From assembly GCA_963714065.1 (NCBI GenBank), contig OY970226.1:1-64000 (forward strand): a stretch of DNA of 64,000 nt, given 5' to 3'. Under the pieces are notes generated by a model. It was not told where the DNA came from. It worked only from the letters and a program-made list of their open reading frames with translations, and searched no databases. Shown here in pieces: positions 7,839 through 17,440 of this stretch (the first letter of the stretch is position 1; every line of letters starts with the position of its first letter). The stretch comes from JAZKID01 sp963714065. Its GTDB lineage: Bacteria > Pseudomonadota > Alphaproteobacteria > Rhizobiales > UBA4765. Position numbers and translations under genes: made by a program.

Positions 7839-10076
7839 ATGATGCGCCAGTTCGAGCTTGTCGAGCGGGTCACCCGCTATAATCCTCATGCCAATGAGGA
7901 CCTGCTGAACAAGGCCTATGTCTATGCGATGAGGGCCCACGGCAATACGTTGCGCGCCTCGGGCGATCCGTATTTTTCCCACCCCCTCGAAGTCGCCGCC
8001 ATTCTCACCGATTACAAGGTGGACGACATCACCATCATCGCAGCCCTGCTGCACGATGTCGTCGAGGATACGGAAAATACCCTCGATGAGATCCGTGAAA
8101 TTTTCGGCGATCTCATCGCAAGCCTGGTCGACGGATTGACCAAGCTGAACAAGCTCGATCTCGTTTCCACCAAGGCAACGCAGGCGGAAAACCTGCGCAA
8201 GCTGTTGCTGGCCATCGCAACCGATATCCGCGTGCTGCTCGTCAAGCTTGCAGACCGCCTGCACAATATGCGTACCCTGGCTTATACGCCGCTGGAAAAG
8301 CGCGAGCGCATTGCGCAGGACACGCTGGATATCTACGCCCCGCTCGCCGGGCGCATGGGCTTGCAGCGCATTCGCGACGAGCTCGAGGATCTTGCGTTCG
8401 CCACGCTTCAGCCGAAAGGCTATGCGATGATCGAGGAACGGCTGCACGCACTGCAGACGCGCAGTGCCGATATCATCGCGGAAATCGAAACGGTGCTGAC
8501 GAAACGGCTCGAAGATGTCGGCATCAAGGCCTCCGTCAAGGGCCGCCGCAAGCAGCCCTATTCGATCTGGAAGAAGATGGAGCGCACGTCGATCGCCTTC
8601 GAGCAGCTCTCCGATATTTACGGCTTTCGCATTATCGTGCCGACGGTGGAAGATTGTTACCGGGCGTTGGGCTGCGTGCACACGGCATGGCAGGTGGTGC
8701 CGGGGCGCTTCAAGGATCATATTTCGACGCCGAAGGCGAACGGTTACCGCTCAATCCAGACGACCGTGATCGGCCCCGGTCGCCAGCGCGCCGAACTGCA
8801 AATCCGTACCGCCGAAATGCATGAGGTGGCGGAATATGGTTTCGCCGCGCACGCACTATACAAGGACGGTGCCTTCGTGCGTGCCGATACGGAAGGGCAT
8901 ATGCAGCTTGCCTCCGACAGCCATGCCTATCAATGGCTGCGCCGCACGGTGGAATCGCTCAGCGAGGGCTCTAACCCTGAAGAATTCCTCGAAAATACCA
9001 AGATGGAATTGTTCCACGACCAGGTGTTCTGCTTTACGCCCAAAGGTCAGCTGATCGCGTTGCCGCGCGGCGCAACGCCCATCGACTTTGCCTATGCCGT
9101 GCACACGGATGTCGGGAATACATGCGTGGGGGTGAAAGTGAATGGCCGTGTCGCACCGCTCGCCTCGGAACTGATCAATGGCGACGAAGTGGAAATCGTA
9201 ACGTCGAAAGGTCATATGCCGCCGCCGGCATGGGAAAGCATCGTCGCCACGGGCAAGGCACGCTATGAAATTCGTAAAGCGACGCGCGCCGCCTCGCGCA
9301 AGCAATATGCAGCGCTGGGGAAAAGTGTGCTGGCAAGTGCCTTCGATCGCTTCGGTTTCAAATTCAGCCAGAGCAAGCTTGAGGGCGTTTTGAAAAAACT
9401 CGCGCGTCCCAATGTGGAAGAAGCGCTGGCGGCGGTGGGCCGCGGCGAACTTGCGCCCGAGGATATCGTCAAGGCCCTTCAGCCCGACTGGAACGACCCG
9501 CGTGCGAAACGCAGAAGCGCCGACGACGATAGCCAGCAGGGCTGGGTGGAAGTCAAGGCAGGCAGGGGCATTACGTTCAAAGTGCCGAGCAAGAACGCGC
9601 CGAAGCGCAAGACGGTGCGCGACGATTTCATTCCCATTCGCGGCTCCAACGACGACATGCCGGTCCGCTTCGCGCCGGATGGCGGCGCCGTGCCGGGCGA
9701 CAAGATCGTCGGCATCATGACGCCGGGGGAGGGGATTACGGTTTATCCCATCCATTCGCCGGCGCTGGCGGCTTATGAAAACCAGCCGGAGCGCTGGATC
9801 GACGTGCGCTGGGAGATCGACGAGGCGCAAAGCCGCCGCTTTCCCGCACGCGTGCAGGTCCACACGATCAACGAGCCGGGATCGCTGGCGCAGGTGGCGG
9901 GCGTGATTGCCGAAAACGACGGCAATATCGACAATATCAAGCTGATGCGCCGCTCGCCCGATTTCTCGGAGCTGACCATCGATCTCGAGGTCTGGAACTT
10001 GAGGCATCTCAACGACATTATGGCCCAGCTCCGTCTCCGCCCGAATGTGAGCCAGGTGGTGAGGGTGAATGGGTGA
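7839..10076 (+). CDS. rsh: Bifunctional (p)ppGpp synthetase/hydrolase (RSH)
   Basis: Makes and degrades the alarmone (p)ppGpp in the stringent response. The 745-aa protein has the usual long RelA/SpoT layout. The HD hydrolase domain contains LLHDVVEDTE, with His72 and Asp73. The synthetase domain lies at about 240-355, with GYRSIQTTV and RTAEMHEVAEYGFAAH. The TGS domain is near 395-460 (ALPRGATPIDFAYAVHTDVG) and a C-terminal ACT domain at about 665-745. Both catalytic domains look intact, as expected for the single alphaproteobacterial RSH. The synthetase motif usually reads S-(I/L)-H-T; here Gln307 replaces His. ATG-ATG starts at 7839 with GAAGG upstream. Confidence 0.95.
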   Translation: MMRQFELVERVTRYNPHANEDLLNKAYVYAMRAHGNTLRASGDPYFSHPLEVAAILTDYKVDDITIIAALLHDVVEDTENTLDEIREIFGDLIASLVDGLTKLNKLDLVSTKATQAENLRKLLLAIATDIRVLLVKLADRLHNMRTLAYTPLEKRERIAQDTLDIYAPLAGRMGLQRIRDELEDLAFATLQPKGYAMIEERLHALQTRSADIIAEIETVLTKRLEDVGIKASVKGRRKQPYSIWKKMERTSIAFEQLSDIYGFRIIVPTVEDCYRALGCVHTAWQVVPGRFKDHISTPKANGYRSIQTTVIGPGRQRAELQIRTAEMHEVAEYGFAAHALYKDGAFVRADTEGHMQLASDSHAYQWLRRTVESLSEGSNPEEFLENTKMELFHDQVFCFTPKGQLIALPRGATPIDFAYAVHTDVGNTCVGVKVNGRVAPLASELINGDEVEIVTSKGHMPPPAWESIVATGKARYEIRKATRAASRKQYAALGKSVLASAFDRFGFKFSQSKLEGVLKKLARPNVEEALAAVGRGELAPEDIVKALQPDWNDPRAKRRSADDDSQQGWVEVKAGRGITFKVPSKNAPKRKTVRDDFIPIRGSNDDMPVRFAPDGGAVPGDKIVGIMTPGEGITVYPIHSPALAAYENQPERWIDVRWEIDEAQSRRFPARVQVHTINEPGSLAQVAGVIAENDGNIDNIKLMRRSPDFSELTIDLEVWNLRHLNDIMAQLRLRPNVSQVVRVNG

Positions 10077-10096
10077 GCGGATGGTAAGTAGAGATT

Positions 10097-10202
10097 TGTC
10101 ATCCCCGGCGAGGCGCATTAGCGCCGAGGGAAGGGGATCTATAAATTTCTAGATTCCCTTCCCCTCGCTGATGCTAAAGCATCAGCTCGGCCGGGAATGA
10201 CA
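10097..10202. repeat. Palindromic intergenic repeat, family 1 copy b
   Basis: The 106-bp copy shares the end arms TGTCATCCCCGGCGAG and CGGCCGGGAATGACA and the inner GAGGGAAGGGGATCT pair with the element at 4936-5025. It differs at the arm tips, where extra small hairpins (GGCGCATTAGCGCC, TGATGCTAAAGCATCA) are present. These compensated tip changes suggest that the folded shape is maintained. It sits between rsh and pyrE. Confidence 0.8.
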
Positions 10203-10249
10203 CTATATTTCCTCGACTTTCCATTCGCCATTCGCTATTCGCTATCCCC

Positions 10250-10834
10250 ATGAACACCGAAGATGTCATCAAGGAATTCAAGGACGCCGGCGCGCTGCTG
10301 GAAGGGCATTTCATTTTAAGCTCGGGCCTGCGCTCGCCGGTCTTTTTGCAGAAAATGTTCGTATTCATGGAGCCCGCGCGCACCGAACGGTTGTGCAAGG
10401 CGCTGGCTGCAAAAATCACCGAAAAATTCGGCAAAGTGGATATGGTCGTGTCGCCGGCCGTCGGCGGCATTATTCCGGGTTACGAAACGGCGCGGCACCT
10501 GAATGCGAAGGCGATTTTCGTCGAGCGCGAAAACGGCAAATTTGCGTTGCGCCGCGGCTTCGAAATTCCCGAAGGTGCGCGCGTGGTGATGGTGGAAGAT
10601 ATCACCACCACCGGCCTCTCCGCGCGCGAATGCCTCGATGCGCTGAAGGAAAGCAAGGGCAAGATCCTGGGCGCTGCCTGTCTCATCGACCGTTCGAACG
10701 GCAAGGCTGATGTTGGTGTGCCGTTGATCGCACTCGCCACGCTCGATATTCCCACCTATCAGCCGGATGCATTGCCACCAGAGCTTGCCGCACTTCCGCC
10801 TGTGAAACCGGGAAGTCGCGGTTTGGCGGCATAG
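10250..10834 (+). CDS. pyrE: Orotate phosphoribosyltransferase
   Basis: PyrE adds ribose-5-phosphate from PRPP to orotate in UMP synthesis. The 194-aa protein has the PRPP-binding signature VVMVEDITTTGLSARE and the GGIIPGYETAR loop of type I phosphoribosyltransferases. Three bases separate its stop from pdxJ, so it opens a tight operon pyrE-pdxJ-acpS-lepB-rnc-era. The family 1 repeat ends 47 bp before its start. Confidence 0.94.
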   Translation: MNTEDVIKEFKDAGALLEGHFILSSGLRSPVFLQKMFVFMEPARTERLCKALAAKITEKFGKVDMVVSPAVGGIIPGYETARHLNAKAIFVERENGKFALRRGFEIPEGARVVMVEDITTTGLSARECLDALKESKGKILGAACLIDRSNGKADVGVPLIALATLDIPTYQPDALPPELAALPPVKPGSRGLAA

Positions 10835-10837
10835 ATC

Positions 10838-11590
10838 ATGCTCCGCCTCGGCGTGAATATCGACCATGTCGCAACCTTGCGCAATGCGCGCGGCGAGAAT
10901 TATCCGGATCCCCTGCATGCCGCGCAGATCGCGGTTAAAGCCGGTGCCGACGGTATCACCGCGCATCTGCGCGAGGACCGCCGCCATATCCGCGATGAAG
11001 ATATGATCGTACTCAAAAATGGAATAAGCGTACCGCTTAATTTCGAAATGGCGGCGACGCAGGATATGCTCGAGCTCGCCCTCAAGCTTCGCCCGCACGC
11101 CTGTTGCCTCGTTCCCGAAAAGCGTGAGGAACGCACCACGGAAGGCGGGCTCGATGTCGCGGGTAACGGCAATTATCTGCGCGATTACGTCCTGAAACTG
11201 AAGAGTGCGGGCATTCGCGTCTCCTTGTTCGTTGATCCTGATCCAGATCAATTGGCTGCTTCGAAAGATACCGGCGCACCGGTGGTGGAGCTGCACACCG
11301 GCGCTTTCTGTCGCGCGATTGAGGTGGACGATAGGGCGGGAGCGTTTACAGAATTAATGCTTTTACAAAAAGCCGCCTTTGAAGGTGCCGCCCTCGGTCT
11401 CGAAATACATGCGGGACACGGCATTACATATAAAAGCGTCGGCGCGATTGCGTCCATTCCCGAACTTACCGAACTGAATATCGGCCATTTTCTTATTGCG
11501 GACGCGGTCTTTGTCGGGCTCGATGCAGCGGTGCGTCGCATGTGCCAGTTGATGAACGAAGCCCGCTCCTTACGGACAATGATCGCATGA
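10838..11590 (+). CDS. pdxJ: Pyridoxine 5'-phosphate synthase
   Basis: PdxJ condenses 1-deoxy-D-xylulose 5-phosphate with 3-amino-2-oxopropyl phosphate to form pyridoxine 5'-phosphate. The 250-aa protein starts with the family hallmark LGVNIDHVATLRNARG and contains ADGITAHLREDRRHI, VPEKREE and the glycine-rich GHGITY loop. Its stop overlaps the acpS start as ATGA. The pdxJ-acpS pair is widely conserved in proteobacteria. Confidence 0.96.
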   Translation: MLRLGVNIDHVATLRNARGENYPDPLHAAQIAVKAGADGITAHLREDRRHIRDEDMIVLKNGISVPLNFEMAATQDMLELALKLRPHACCLVPEKREERTTEGGLDVAGNGNYLRDYVLKLKSAGIRVSLFVDPDPDQLAASKDTGAPVVELHTGAFCRAIEVDDRAGAFTELMLLQKAAFEGAALGLEIHAGHGITYKSVGAIASIPELTELNIGHFLIADAVFVGLDAAVRRMCQLMNEARSLRTMIA

Positions 11591-11988
11591 TCCTGGGTAT
11601 CGGCACCGACATCATCGATATCCGCCGCGTCGAGCGCGTATTGGCGCGTCATGGCGAGCGTTTTTTAAAAAAAGTGTTCACCGAGGAAGAGCGCGCTTAC
11701 GCGCAGCGCCGTCCGCGTTTGCTCGCCGCCACGCTGGCAAAGCGCTTCGCCGCCAAGGAAGCCTGCGCCAAGGCACTGGGTACGGGGCTGGGGCAGGGCG
11801 TGCGCTGGAAAGATATCGGCGTCGTACGCTCTCGCATGGGGCCTCCGGAATTGCAGCTTGCCGGAGGTGCTGCGGAGCGGCTGCGGAAACTGACGCCTCA
11901 GGGGTTGGTGCCGCAGGTTCATGTCAGCCTGACGGACGACCACCCGCAAGCGCTGGCTTTTGTGGTAATTTCGGCCGTAATACCTTGA
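11587..11988 (+). CDS. acpS: Holo-[acyl-carrier-protein] synthase
   Basis: Transfers the 4'-phosphopantetheine of coenzyme A to apo-ACP. I chose the ATG at 11587 because it overlaps the pdxJ stop (ATGA) and gives the family start ILGIGTDIIDI. Length is 133 aa. The Mg-binding Asp is in GTDI and the catalytic region reads RFAAKEACAKALG. A longer frame from 11542 exists but adds a non-conserved tail. Confidence 0.94.
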   Translation: MILGIGTDIIDIRRVERVLARHGERFLKKVFTEEERAYAQRRPRLLAATLAKRFAAKEACAKALGTGLGQGVRWKDIGVVRSRMGPPELQLAGGAAERLRKLTPQGLVPQVHVSLTDDHPQALAFVVISAVIP

Positions 11989-12041
11989 CATTGCCTCTTT
12001 TTCGACACCTCGCTATACGAAATAATCCCAGTGAAACAGCC

Positions 12042-12815
12042 ATGGCCATGAACAGCACGGAAATGAATATCCAGTCGAAAGCGAGCAAAAGTGCGACGTT
12101 TCTCGAAACCGTTATCGTCATCCTCGAGGCGCTGTTTATTGCGCTCGCGATCCGCACGTTTTTCTACCAGCCCTTCAATATTCCTTCGGGCTCGATGAAA
12201 GCGAATTTGCTGATCGGCGATTATCTGTTCGTTTCCAAATTCGCCTATGGCTATTCGAAACATTCGTTTCCGTTTTCGCTGCCGCTGTTCGAAGGGCGTG
12301 CCTGGGCGGCGCCGCCGCAGCGCGGCGATGTGGTGGTCTTCAAGTTGCCCAAGGACAATTCGACGGATTATATCAAGCGTGTCATCGGCCTGCCAGGCGA
12401 CAAGATCCAGGTAACCGACGGCGTGCTGCATATCAACGGCCATGCGATGAAGCGCGAGCGCGTCGAGGATTTTGTCACGGCCGATGCTTTCGGCCAGCCG
12501 ACGCGCATGCGGCAATTCCGCGAAACGTTGCCGGAGGGCAAAAGCTATCTCACGCTCGATATGGTCGATAACGGCTATCTCGACAACACGGAAGTCTACA
12601 CCGTTCCCGCCGGCCATTATTTCATGATGGGCGACAACCGCGACAATTCTAGCGACAGCCGCGTTCTGAACCAGGTAGGTTACGTGCCGTTCGAAAATCT
12701 TGTCGGGCGCGCCGAGGTTATCTTCTTCTCGATCAATGAAGGCGAACCGGCGTGGATGATCTGGAAATGGCCTTACGAGGTGCGCTGGAACCGCCTGCTC
12801 AAGATTATCCAATGA
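12042..12815 (+). CDS. lepB: Signal peptidase I
   Basis: Membrane serine protease that removes signal peptides after Sec or Tat export. One N-terminal transmembrane helix at about residues 20-40 is followed by the catalytic domain. The nucleophile Ser51 is in PSGSMKANLLIGDYL and the general base Lys112 in DYIKRVIGLPGDKI; the late GDNRDNSSDSR box is present. The start is uncertain: TTG at 11985 overlaps the acpS stop, and ATGs occur at 12042 and 12048. I prefer 12042 (257 aa) on length. It is followed by rnc with an ATGA overlap. Confidence 0.93.
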   Translation: MAMNSTEMNIQSKASKSATFLETVIVILEALFIALAIRTFFYQPFNIPSGSMKANLLIGDYLFVSKFAYGYSKHSFPFSLPLFEGRAWAAPPQRGDVVVFKLPKDNSTDYIKRVIGLPGDKIQVTDGVLHINGHAMKRERVEDFVTADAFGQPTRMRQFRETLPEGKSYLTLDMVDNGYLDNTEVYTVPAGHYFMMGDNRDNSSDSRVLNQVGYVPFENLVGRAEVIFFSINEGEPAWMIWKWPYEVRWNRLLKIIQ

Positions 12816-13498
12816 ACGATTATACGGGCCTCTACCAGCGCCTGCATTATGCTTTCAACAATCCGGCGCTGTTGCGGGAAGCGCTGACGCATTCAAGCAG
12901 TGTCGGCAAGGCCGACGATGCGACTTATGAACGTCTGGAATTCCTCGGCGATCGTGTTCTCGGTCTCGCCATTGCTGAAGTCCTGTTCGATGCTTTTCCG
13001 AAAGCGGAGGAAGGCGAGCTTGCGCCGCGCCTGACATCTCTCGTGCGCGCCGAAACCTGCGCCGCCGTCGCAGCCGAACTCGATCTCGGTGAAGATATCA
13101 TATTGGGCGAGAGCGAAATCCAGACCGGCGGTAAAAACAAGCCCGCCATTTTGTCGGATGTCTGCGAGGCTATCATCGGCGCGATTTTTCTCGACGGCGG
13201 TTATGCGCCTGCGCGCGATTTCGTATTCAAGCACTGGCGCTCGCATATCGATAAAAATCCGCAGAACTATCGCGATGCCAAAACCATTCTTCAGGAATGG
13301 GCGCAGGGACAGGGTTATGCGCTGCCGCAATACGAACTTATGGAACGCTCCGGCCCCGATCACGCGCCGAAATTTATGATCCGGGTGAAGGTCGCCGATT
13401 TCGAGCCGACAAAAGGCGAGGGCGCATCGAAACGCCAGGCCGAGCAGGCCGCCGCGGAACAGTTCCTCCGCCGCGAGGATGCATGGCCGCAGAAGTAG
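12812..13498 (+). CDS. rnc: Ribonuclease III
   Basis: Double-strand-specific endoribonuclease for rRNA and mRNA maturation. The 228-aa protein has the catalytic signature ERLEFLGDRVLGLAIAE in the N-terminal endonuclease domain, the second acidic site DVCEAIIGAIFLDGG, and a C-terminal dsRNA-binding domain ending KGEGASKRQAEQAAAE. The start ATG overlaps the lepB stop as ATGA; a longer frame beginning at 12752 is not needed. lepB-rnc-era is a classic bacterial operon. Confidence 0.96.
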   Translation: MNDYTGLYQRLHYAFNNPALLREALTHSSSVGKADDATYERLEFLGDRVLGLAIAEVLFDAFPKAEEGELAPRLTSLVRAETCAAVAAELDLGEDIILGESEIQTGGKNKPAILSDVCEAIIGAIFLDGGYAPARDFVFKHWRSHIDKNPQNYRDAKTILQEWAQGQGYALPQYELMERSGPDHAPKFMIRVKVADFEPTKGEGASKRQAEQAAAEQFLRREDAWPQK

Positions 13499-14394
13499 AC
13501 GGCACGACACGTTGCGGCTATGTCGCGCTGCTCGGCGCGCCGAACGCAGGTAAGTCCACACTTGTAAACGCCTTGGTCGGTTCCAAGGTGTCCATCGTTA
13601 GCCGCAAGGTGCAGACCACACGCTTTTCCATTCGTGGCCTGCTGATCGAAAATAAGACGCAAATCATCTTTGTCGATACGCCGGGAATGTTTTCTCCCAA
13701 GCGCCGTCTCGACCGCGCCATGGTGAAAGCGGCCTGGGATCGTGCACATGATGCGGACTATGCGGCGTTATTGATCGATGCGCAGCGCGGTCTCGATGAG
13801 GAAAACCGTGCCATCGTCCAGAGGCTGGGCGAGCGTAAAACTCCCAAGCTGCTTATTCTCAACAAGATCGACACGATCCCGCGCGAAAAACTCCTCGAAC
13901 TCACGCAGCAGGGGCAGAATCTCTTAAAGCCCGAATCCGTGTTCATGATCTCCGCGCTGAACGGCGACGGCGTGCGCGATATTGCGCGTTATCTGGCCGA
14001 CAAGCTGCCGTCCGGGCCGTGGCTTTATCCTGACGACCAGCTCTCCGATCTGCCGATGCGGCTGCTGGCGGCGGAAGTCACGCGCGAAAAACTGTTCGAC
14101 CGTTTGCACGACGAGCTGCCCTATGCGCTCACCGTCACCACCGAAAAGTGGGAAGAGCGCAAGGACGGCTCCGTGCGCATCGAGCAGACGGTGTTCGTCG
14201 AGCGCGACGGGCAAAAGAAAATCGTACTCGGCAAGGACGGCTCGATGATAAAAGCCGTCTCCATGGCCGCACGCACGGAACTGTCGAAACTCTTGGAAAC
14301 GAATATCCATCTCTTCCTGCATGTCAAAACGCGCGAGAACTGGGCCGACGATCCCGTGCATTATCGCGATGTGGGGCTGGAATTTCCGTCTTAA
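13483..14394 (+). CDS. era: GTPase Era
   Basis: Essential ribosome-assembly GTPase that binds the 3' end of 16S rRNA. The 303-aa protein has G1 GAPNAGKST, G3 DTPG, G4 NKID and a C-terminal KH domain (ERDGQKKIVLGKDGSMIK). I chose the ATG at 13483, inside the end of rnc and preceded by GAGGA; the long upstream frame is an rnc shadow. Its stop overlaps the stop of the convergent rnd gene within TTAA. The recO gene that often follows era elsewhere is absent here. Confidence 0.96.
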   Translation: MAAEVDGTTRCGYVALLGAPNAGKSTLVNALVGSKVSIVSRKVQTTRFSIRGLLIENKTQIIFVDTPGMFSPKRRLDRAMVKAAWDRAHDADYAALLIDAQRGLDEENRAIVQRLGERKTPKLLILNKIDTIPREKLLELTQQGQNLLKPESVFMISALNGDGVRDIARYLADKLPSGPWLYPDDQLSDLPMRLLAAEVTREKLFDRLHDELPYALTVTTEKWEERKDGSVRIEQTVFVERDGQKKIVLGKDGSMIKAVSMAARTELSKLLETNIHLFLHVKTRENWADDPVHYRDVGLEFPS

Positions 14395-15548
14395 GTCGTA
14401 CGCGGCAGGCTGATCACCTTGCCCCGTTGCACGGTCAACGCGATCTCGCCGCGCTTGAGGCGCAGTGCCGTTTCGCCGAAAAGCTCGAAACGCCAGCCTT
14501 TCAACGAAGGCACGTCCGGCTCATCGTTCACCGCGATGGATTCGAGTTCGTCGACAGTGGCCAGCATCTTGGCCGATACGCCGGTCTCCTCCGCGGTTTT
14601 CTTGAGGAGTACTTTCAGCAGTTCGACAGTCGCGGCCGCGCCATTTTGCGCGCGGCGCGGCGGATAGGCTTCCGCGGGCAGGGTTTTTGGATTTCGCTCG
14701 AGCCCGCGCTGCACGGCGTCCAGCACGGCAGTGGCATCTTTCGATCGCTCGAAGCCTTGAGGAATGGAGCGAAGCGCACCAAGCGCTTTCGCATCTTGCG
14801 GCGGGCGGATGGCGATATCCGTCAGCGCATCGTCTTTCAGAATTCTTCCGCGCGGAACGTTGCGCGCCAGTGCCTCGCGCTCGCGCCAGGCGGCAAGTTC
14901 GATCAGGATGGCGATTTCGCGCGCCTTGCGCACGCGCCCGCGCAGGCGCAGCCATGCGCGCTCGGGGTCGACATCGTAAAGGGCGGGATCGCACAGATAG
15001 GCGGTTTCGTCGTCCACCCAGTGCCGCCGGCCTTTTTCGTTAAGCTGCGCTTCCAGCTTCTCGAACACTTCGCGCAGATAGATCACGTCGTCGATGGCAT
15101 AATCGAGTTGGGCTTTCGACAACGGCCGTTTCGACCAGTCTGTGAAGCGTTGCGTCTTGTCGATGCTGTGGCCGGTCAACTGCTGCACGAGCTGGTCATA
15201 GGCCGCCTGTTCGCCGAAGCCGAGCACGCTGGCCGCGATCTGCGTGTCGAAAAGCGGGGCGGGGATGATTTTTCCCAAATGCCAGATGGTCTCGATATCC
15301 TGCCGCGCAGCATGAAAGACCTTGAGGACCTTTTCATCGCTCATCAGCTCGAAAAAAGGCTGAAGCGAAAGATTTTGCGCCAGCACATCGACCAGATAGG
15401 TCTCGGAACCGCCCGCCATCTGCACCAGGCAAAGCCTTGGCCAATAGGTGGTTTCGCGTAGAAATTCGGTATCGACGGTGATATAGCGCTCTTGCCCCAG
15501 ATGCTTGCAGGCCGCCGCCAAATCCTCCGTCGTTGTAATCACAATCAT
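14391..15548 (-). CDS. rnd: Ribonuclease D
   Basis: A 3'-to-5' exoribonuclease for tRNA and small RNA maturation. The 385-aa protein has the DEDD exonuclease fold: ITVDTEFLRETTY, then FHAARQDIETIW, then DYAIDDVIYLREVFE. HRDC-type helical modules follow in the C-terminal half. It is convergent with era, and the two stop codons share bases. It is divergent from aspS, about 70-90 bp away. Confidence 0.93.
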   Translation of the reverse strand: MIVITTTEDLAAACKHLGQERYITVDTEFLRETTYWPRLCLVQMAGGSETYLVDVLAQNLSLQPFFELMSDEKVLKVFHAARQDIETIWHLGKIIPAPLFDTQIAASVLGFGEQAAYDQLVQQLTGHSIDKTQRFTDWSKRPLSKAQLDYAIDDVIYLREVFEKLEAQLNEKGRRHWVDDETAYLCDPALYDVDPERAWLRLRGRVRKAREIAILIELAAWREREALARNVPRGRILKDDALTDIAIRPPQDAKALGALRSIPQGFERSKDATAVLDAVQRGLERNPKTLPAEAYPPRRAQNGAAATVELLKVLLKKTAEETGVSAKMLATVDELESIAVNDEPDVPSLKGWRFELFGETALRLKRGEIALTVQRGKVISLPRTT

Positions 15549-15637
15549 TGAGTAATGCTCTTATTCATGCTGTATAGGCTTTTTTTGGAGCGGGGGCTAT
15601 TTGGCAGCCGCTCTTTCCTGTGAACCATTGGGCCCGC

Positions 15638-17428
15638 ATGCACAGCTATCGTACACACACTTGCGGGGCGCTGCGCCCCGGGAATATTGATGAAACCGTC
15701 CGTCTTTCCGGCTGGGTGCACCGGGTGCGCGACCATGGCGGCCTGCTTTTTATCGACCTGCGCGATCATTATGGCCTCACGCAAATCGTCTGTACGCCGG
15801 ATTCGAAGGTTTTCGCGGAGGCGAATCGCTTGCGCTCCGAATGGGTGATTCGCACCGAGGGAAAAGTGAAGAAGCGCCCCGCGAGCACGGAAAATGCCGA
15901 ACTTGCCACGGGCCTGATCGAAGTTTATGTGGACGGGCTCGAAGTTCTTGCCGAAGCCTCCGAGTTGCCGCTACCCGTGTTCGGTGAACTCGACTATCCG
16001 GAAGAAACGCGTCTCAAATACCGCTATCTCGATCTGCGCCGCGACAAGCTGCATCAGAATATCATGACACGCGGAAAAGTGATCGACAGCTTGCGCCGCC
16101 GCATGAAGGAGCAGGGCTTTTCCGAATTCCAGACGCCTATTCTCACGGCCTCGAGCCCTGAAGGCGCGCGCGACTATCTTGTGCCCTCGCGCATTCATCC
16201 AGGCCAGTTCTATGCGCTGCCGCAGGCGCCGCAGATCTTCAAGCAGCTGATCATGATTGCGGGTTTCGATCGTTATTTCCAGATCGCGCCGTGCTTTCGC
16301 GACGAGGACGCACGCGCCGACAGATCTCCGGGCGAATTTTATCAACTCGATATCGAGATGAGCTTCGTGACGCAGGACGACGTGTTCAACGCAGTCGAGC
16401 CCGTGATGCGCGGCGTGTTCGAGGAATTTAGCCAAGGCAAGCTGGTGACGCAGAAATTTCCGCGCATTCCCTACAAGGAAGCGATGGCGAAATACGGCTC
16501 CGACAAGCCGGATCTGCGAAATCCTCTTATCATGCAAAATGTCACAGAACATTTTGCGGGCTCAGGTTTCAAGGTATTTGCGAATATGATCGCGAATGAC
16601 GACAAGGTGAAGGTCGTTGCCATTCCTGCCCCCGGCGGCGGCTCGCGCGCGTTGTGCGACAAGATGAACGGTTGGGCGCAGACGGAAGGCCAGCCGGGTC
16701 TCGGCTATATCTTCTGGCGCGAGGGCGAGGAGGGTGGCGCCGGGCCGATCGCCAAGAATATCGGCCCTGAGCGTGCCGAGGCGATTAAAAAGCAGATGAA
16801 TCTGAAAACAGGCGATGCCTGCTTCTTCGTCGCGGGCAAACCCGTAGCGCTGAAATTCGCCGGGCTTGCGCGCGACAAGATCGGGCGTGAACTGAACCTG
16901 ATCGACGAGAACAAATTTGAATTCTGCTGGATCGTCGATTTCCCGATGTACGAATATAATGAGGAAGAGAAGAAGATCGATTTCTCGCACAACCCATTCT
17001 CCATGCCGCAGGGTGGGCTTGAGGCGCTGAACGGAAAAGATCCGCTCGATATCCTTGCCTATCAATATGATATTGTTTGCAACGGCGTGGAACTGTCTTC
17101 GGGAGCCATCAGAAATCACCGCCCGGATATCATGAAGCGCGCTTTTGAGATCGCGGGGCACGACGAAACTGTCTTGAAAGAGCGTTTCGGCGGCATGTAT
17201 GGCGCGCTGCATTATGGCGCGCCGCCGCACGGCGGCATCGCGCCGGGCGTCGACCGCATTGTCATGCTTTTGTGCAACGAGCAGAACCTGCGTGAAGTGG
17301 TGCTGTTCCCCATGAACCAGAAGGCACAAGACCTGATGATGGGCGCACCCGCGCCGGCTATGCCGAAACAGTTGCGCGAGCTGAGTATCCGCGTGGTTGA
17401 AGAAAAGCCGGAGCGGAAGGCTTCTTAA
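15638..17428 (+). CDS. aspS: Aspartate--tRNA ligase (probably the Asp/Asn type)
   Basis: Class II synthetase that charges tRNA-Asp. I chose the ATG at 15638, giving the family start HSYRTHTCGAL (596 aa); a GTG six codons earlier is possible. Motif 2 is visible as FRDEDARADRSPGEFYQLD and motif 3 as GGIAPGVDRIVMLL. In the anticodon-binding domain the sequence WVHRVRDHGG has a His where discriminating E. coli AspRS has Leu. This residue is associated with non-discriminating enzymes that also charge tRNA-Asn, so a GatCAB pathway is likely elsewhere in the genome. An intrinsic-type hairpin follows the stop. Confidence 0.94.
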   Translation: MHSYRTHTCGALRPGNIDETVRLSGWVHRVRDHGGLLFIDLRDHYGLTQIVCTPDSKVFAEANRLRSEWVIRTEGKVKKRPASTENAELATGLIEVYVDGLEVLAEASELPLPVFGELDYPEETRLKYRYLDLRRDKLHQNIMTRGKVIDSLRRRMKEQGFSEFQTPILTASSPEGARDYLVPSRIHPGQFYALPQAPQIFKQLIMIAGFDRYFQIAPCFRDEDARADRSPGEFYQLDIEMSFVTQDDVFNAVEPVMRGVFEEFSQGKLVTQKFPRIPYKEAMAKYGSDKPDLRNPLIMQNVTEHFAGSGFKVFANMIANDDKVKVVAIPAPGGGSRALCDKMNGWAQTEGQPGLGYIFWREGEEGGAGPIAKNIGPERAEAIKKQMNLKTGDACFFVAGKPVALKFAGLARDKIGRELNLIDENKFEFCWIVDFPMYEYNEEEKKIDFSHNPFSMPQGGLEALNGKDPLDILAYQYDIVCNGVELSSGAIRNHRPDIMKRAFEIAGHDETVLKERFGGMYGALHYGAPPHGGIAPGVDRIVMLLCNEQNLREVVLFPMNQKAQDLMMGAPAPAMPKQLRELSIRVVEEKPERKAS

Positions 17429-17440
17429 TTACCTGCCGTC

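Noticed and set aside
7657..7842. 61-aa frame across the rpoZ-rsh gap
   Set aside because: It runs through the palindromic repeat and has no coding signature.
7614..8720. 368-aa minus-strand frame opposite rsh
   Set aside because: It is a shadow of rsh and the repeat element; composition is that of an antisense frame with no recognisable motif.
8856..10118. 420-aa minus-strand frame opposite rsh
   Set aside because: It lies fully antisense to conserved RSH domains and is rich in His/Arg as expected from an antisense GC-rich frame.
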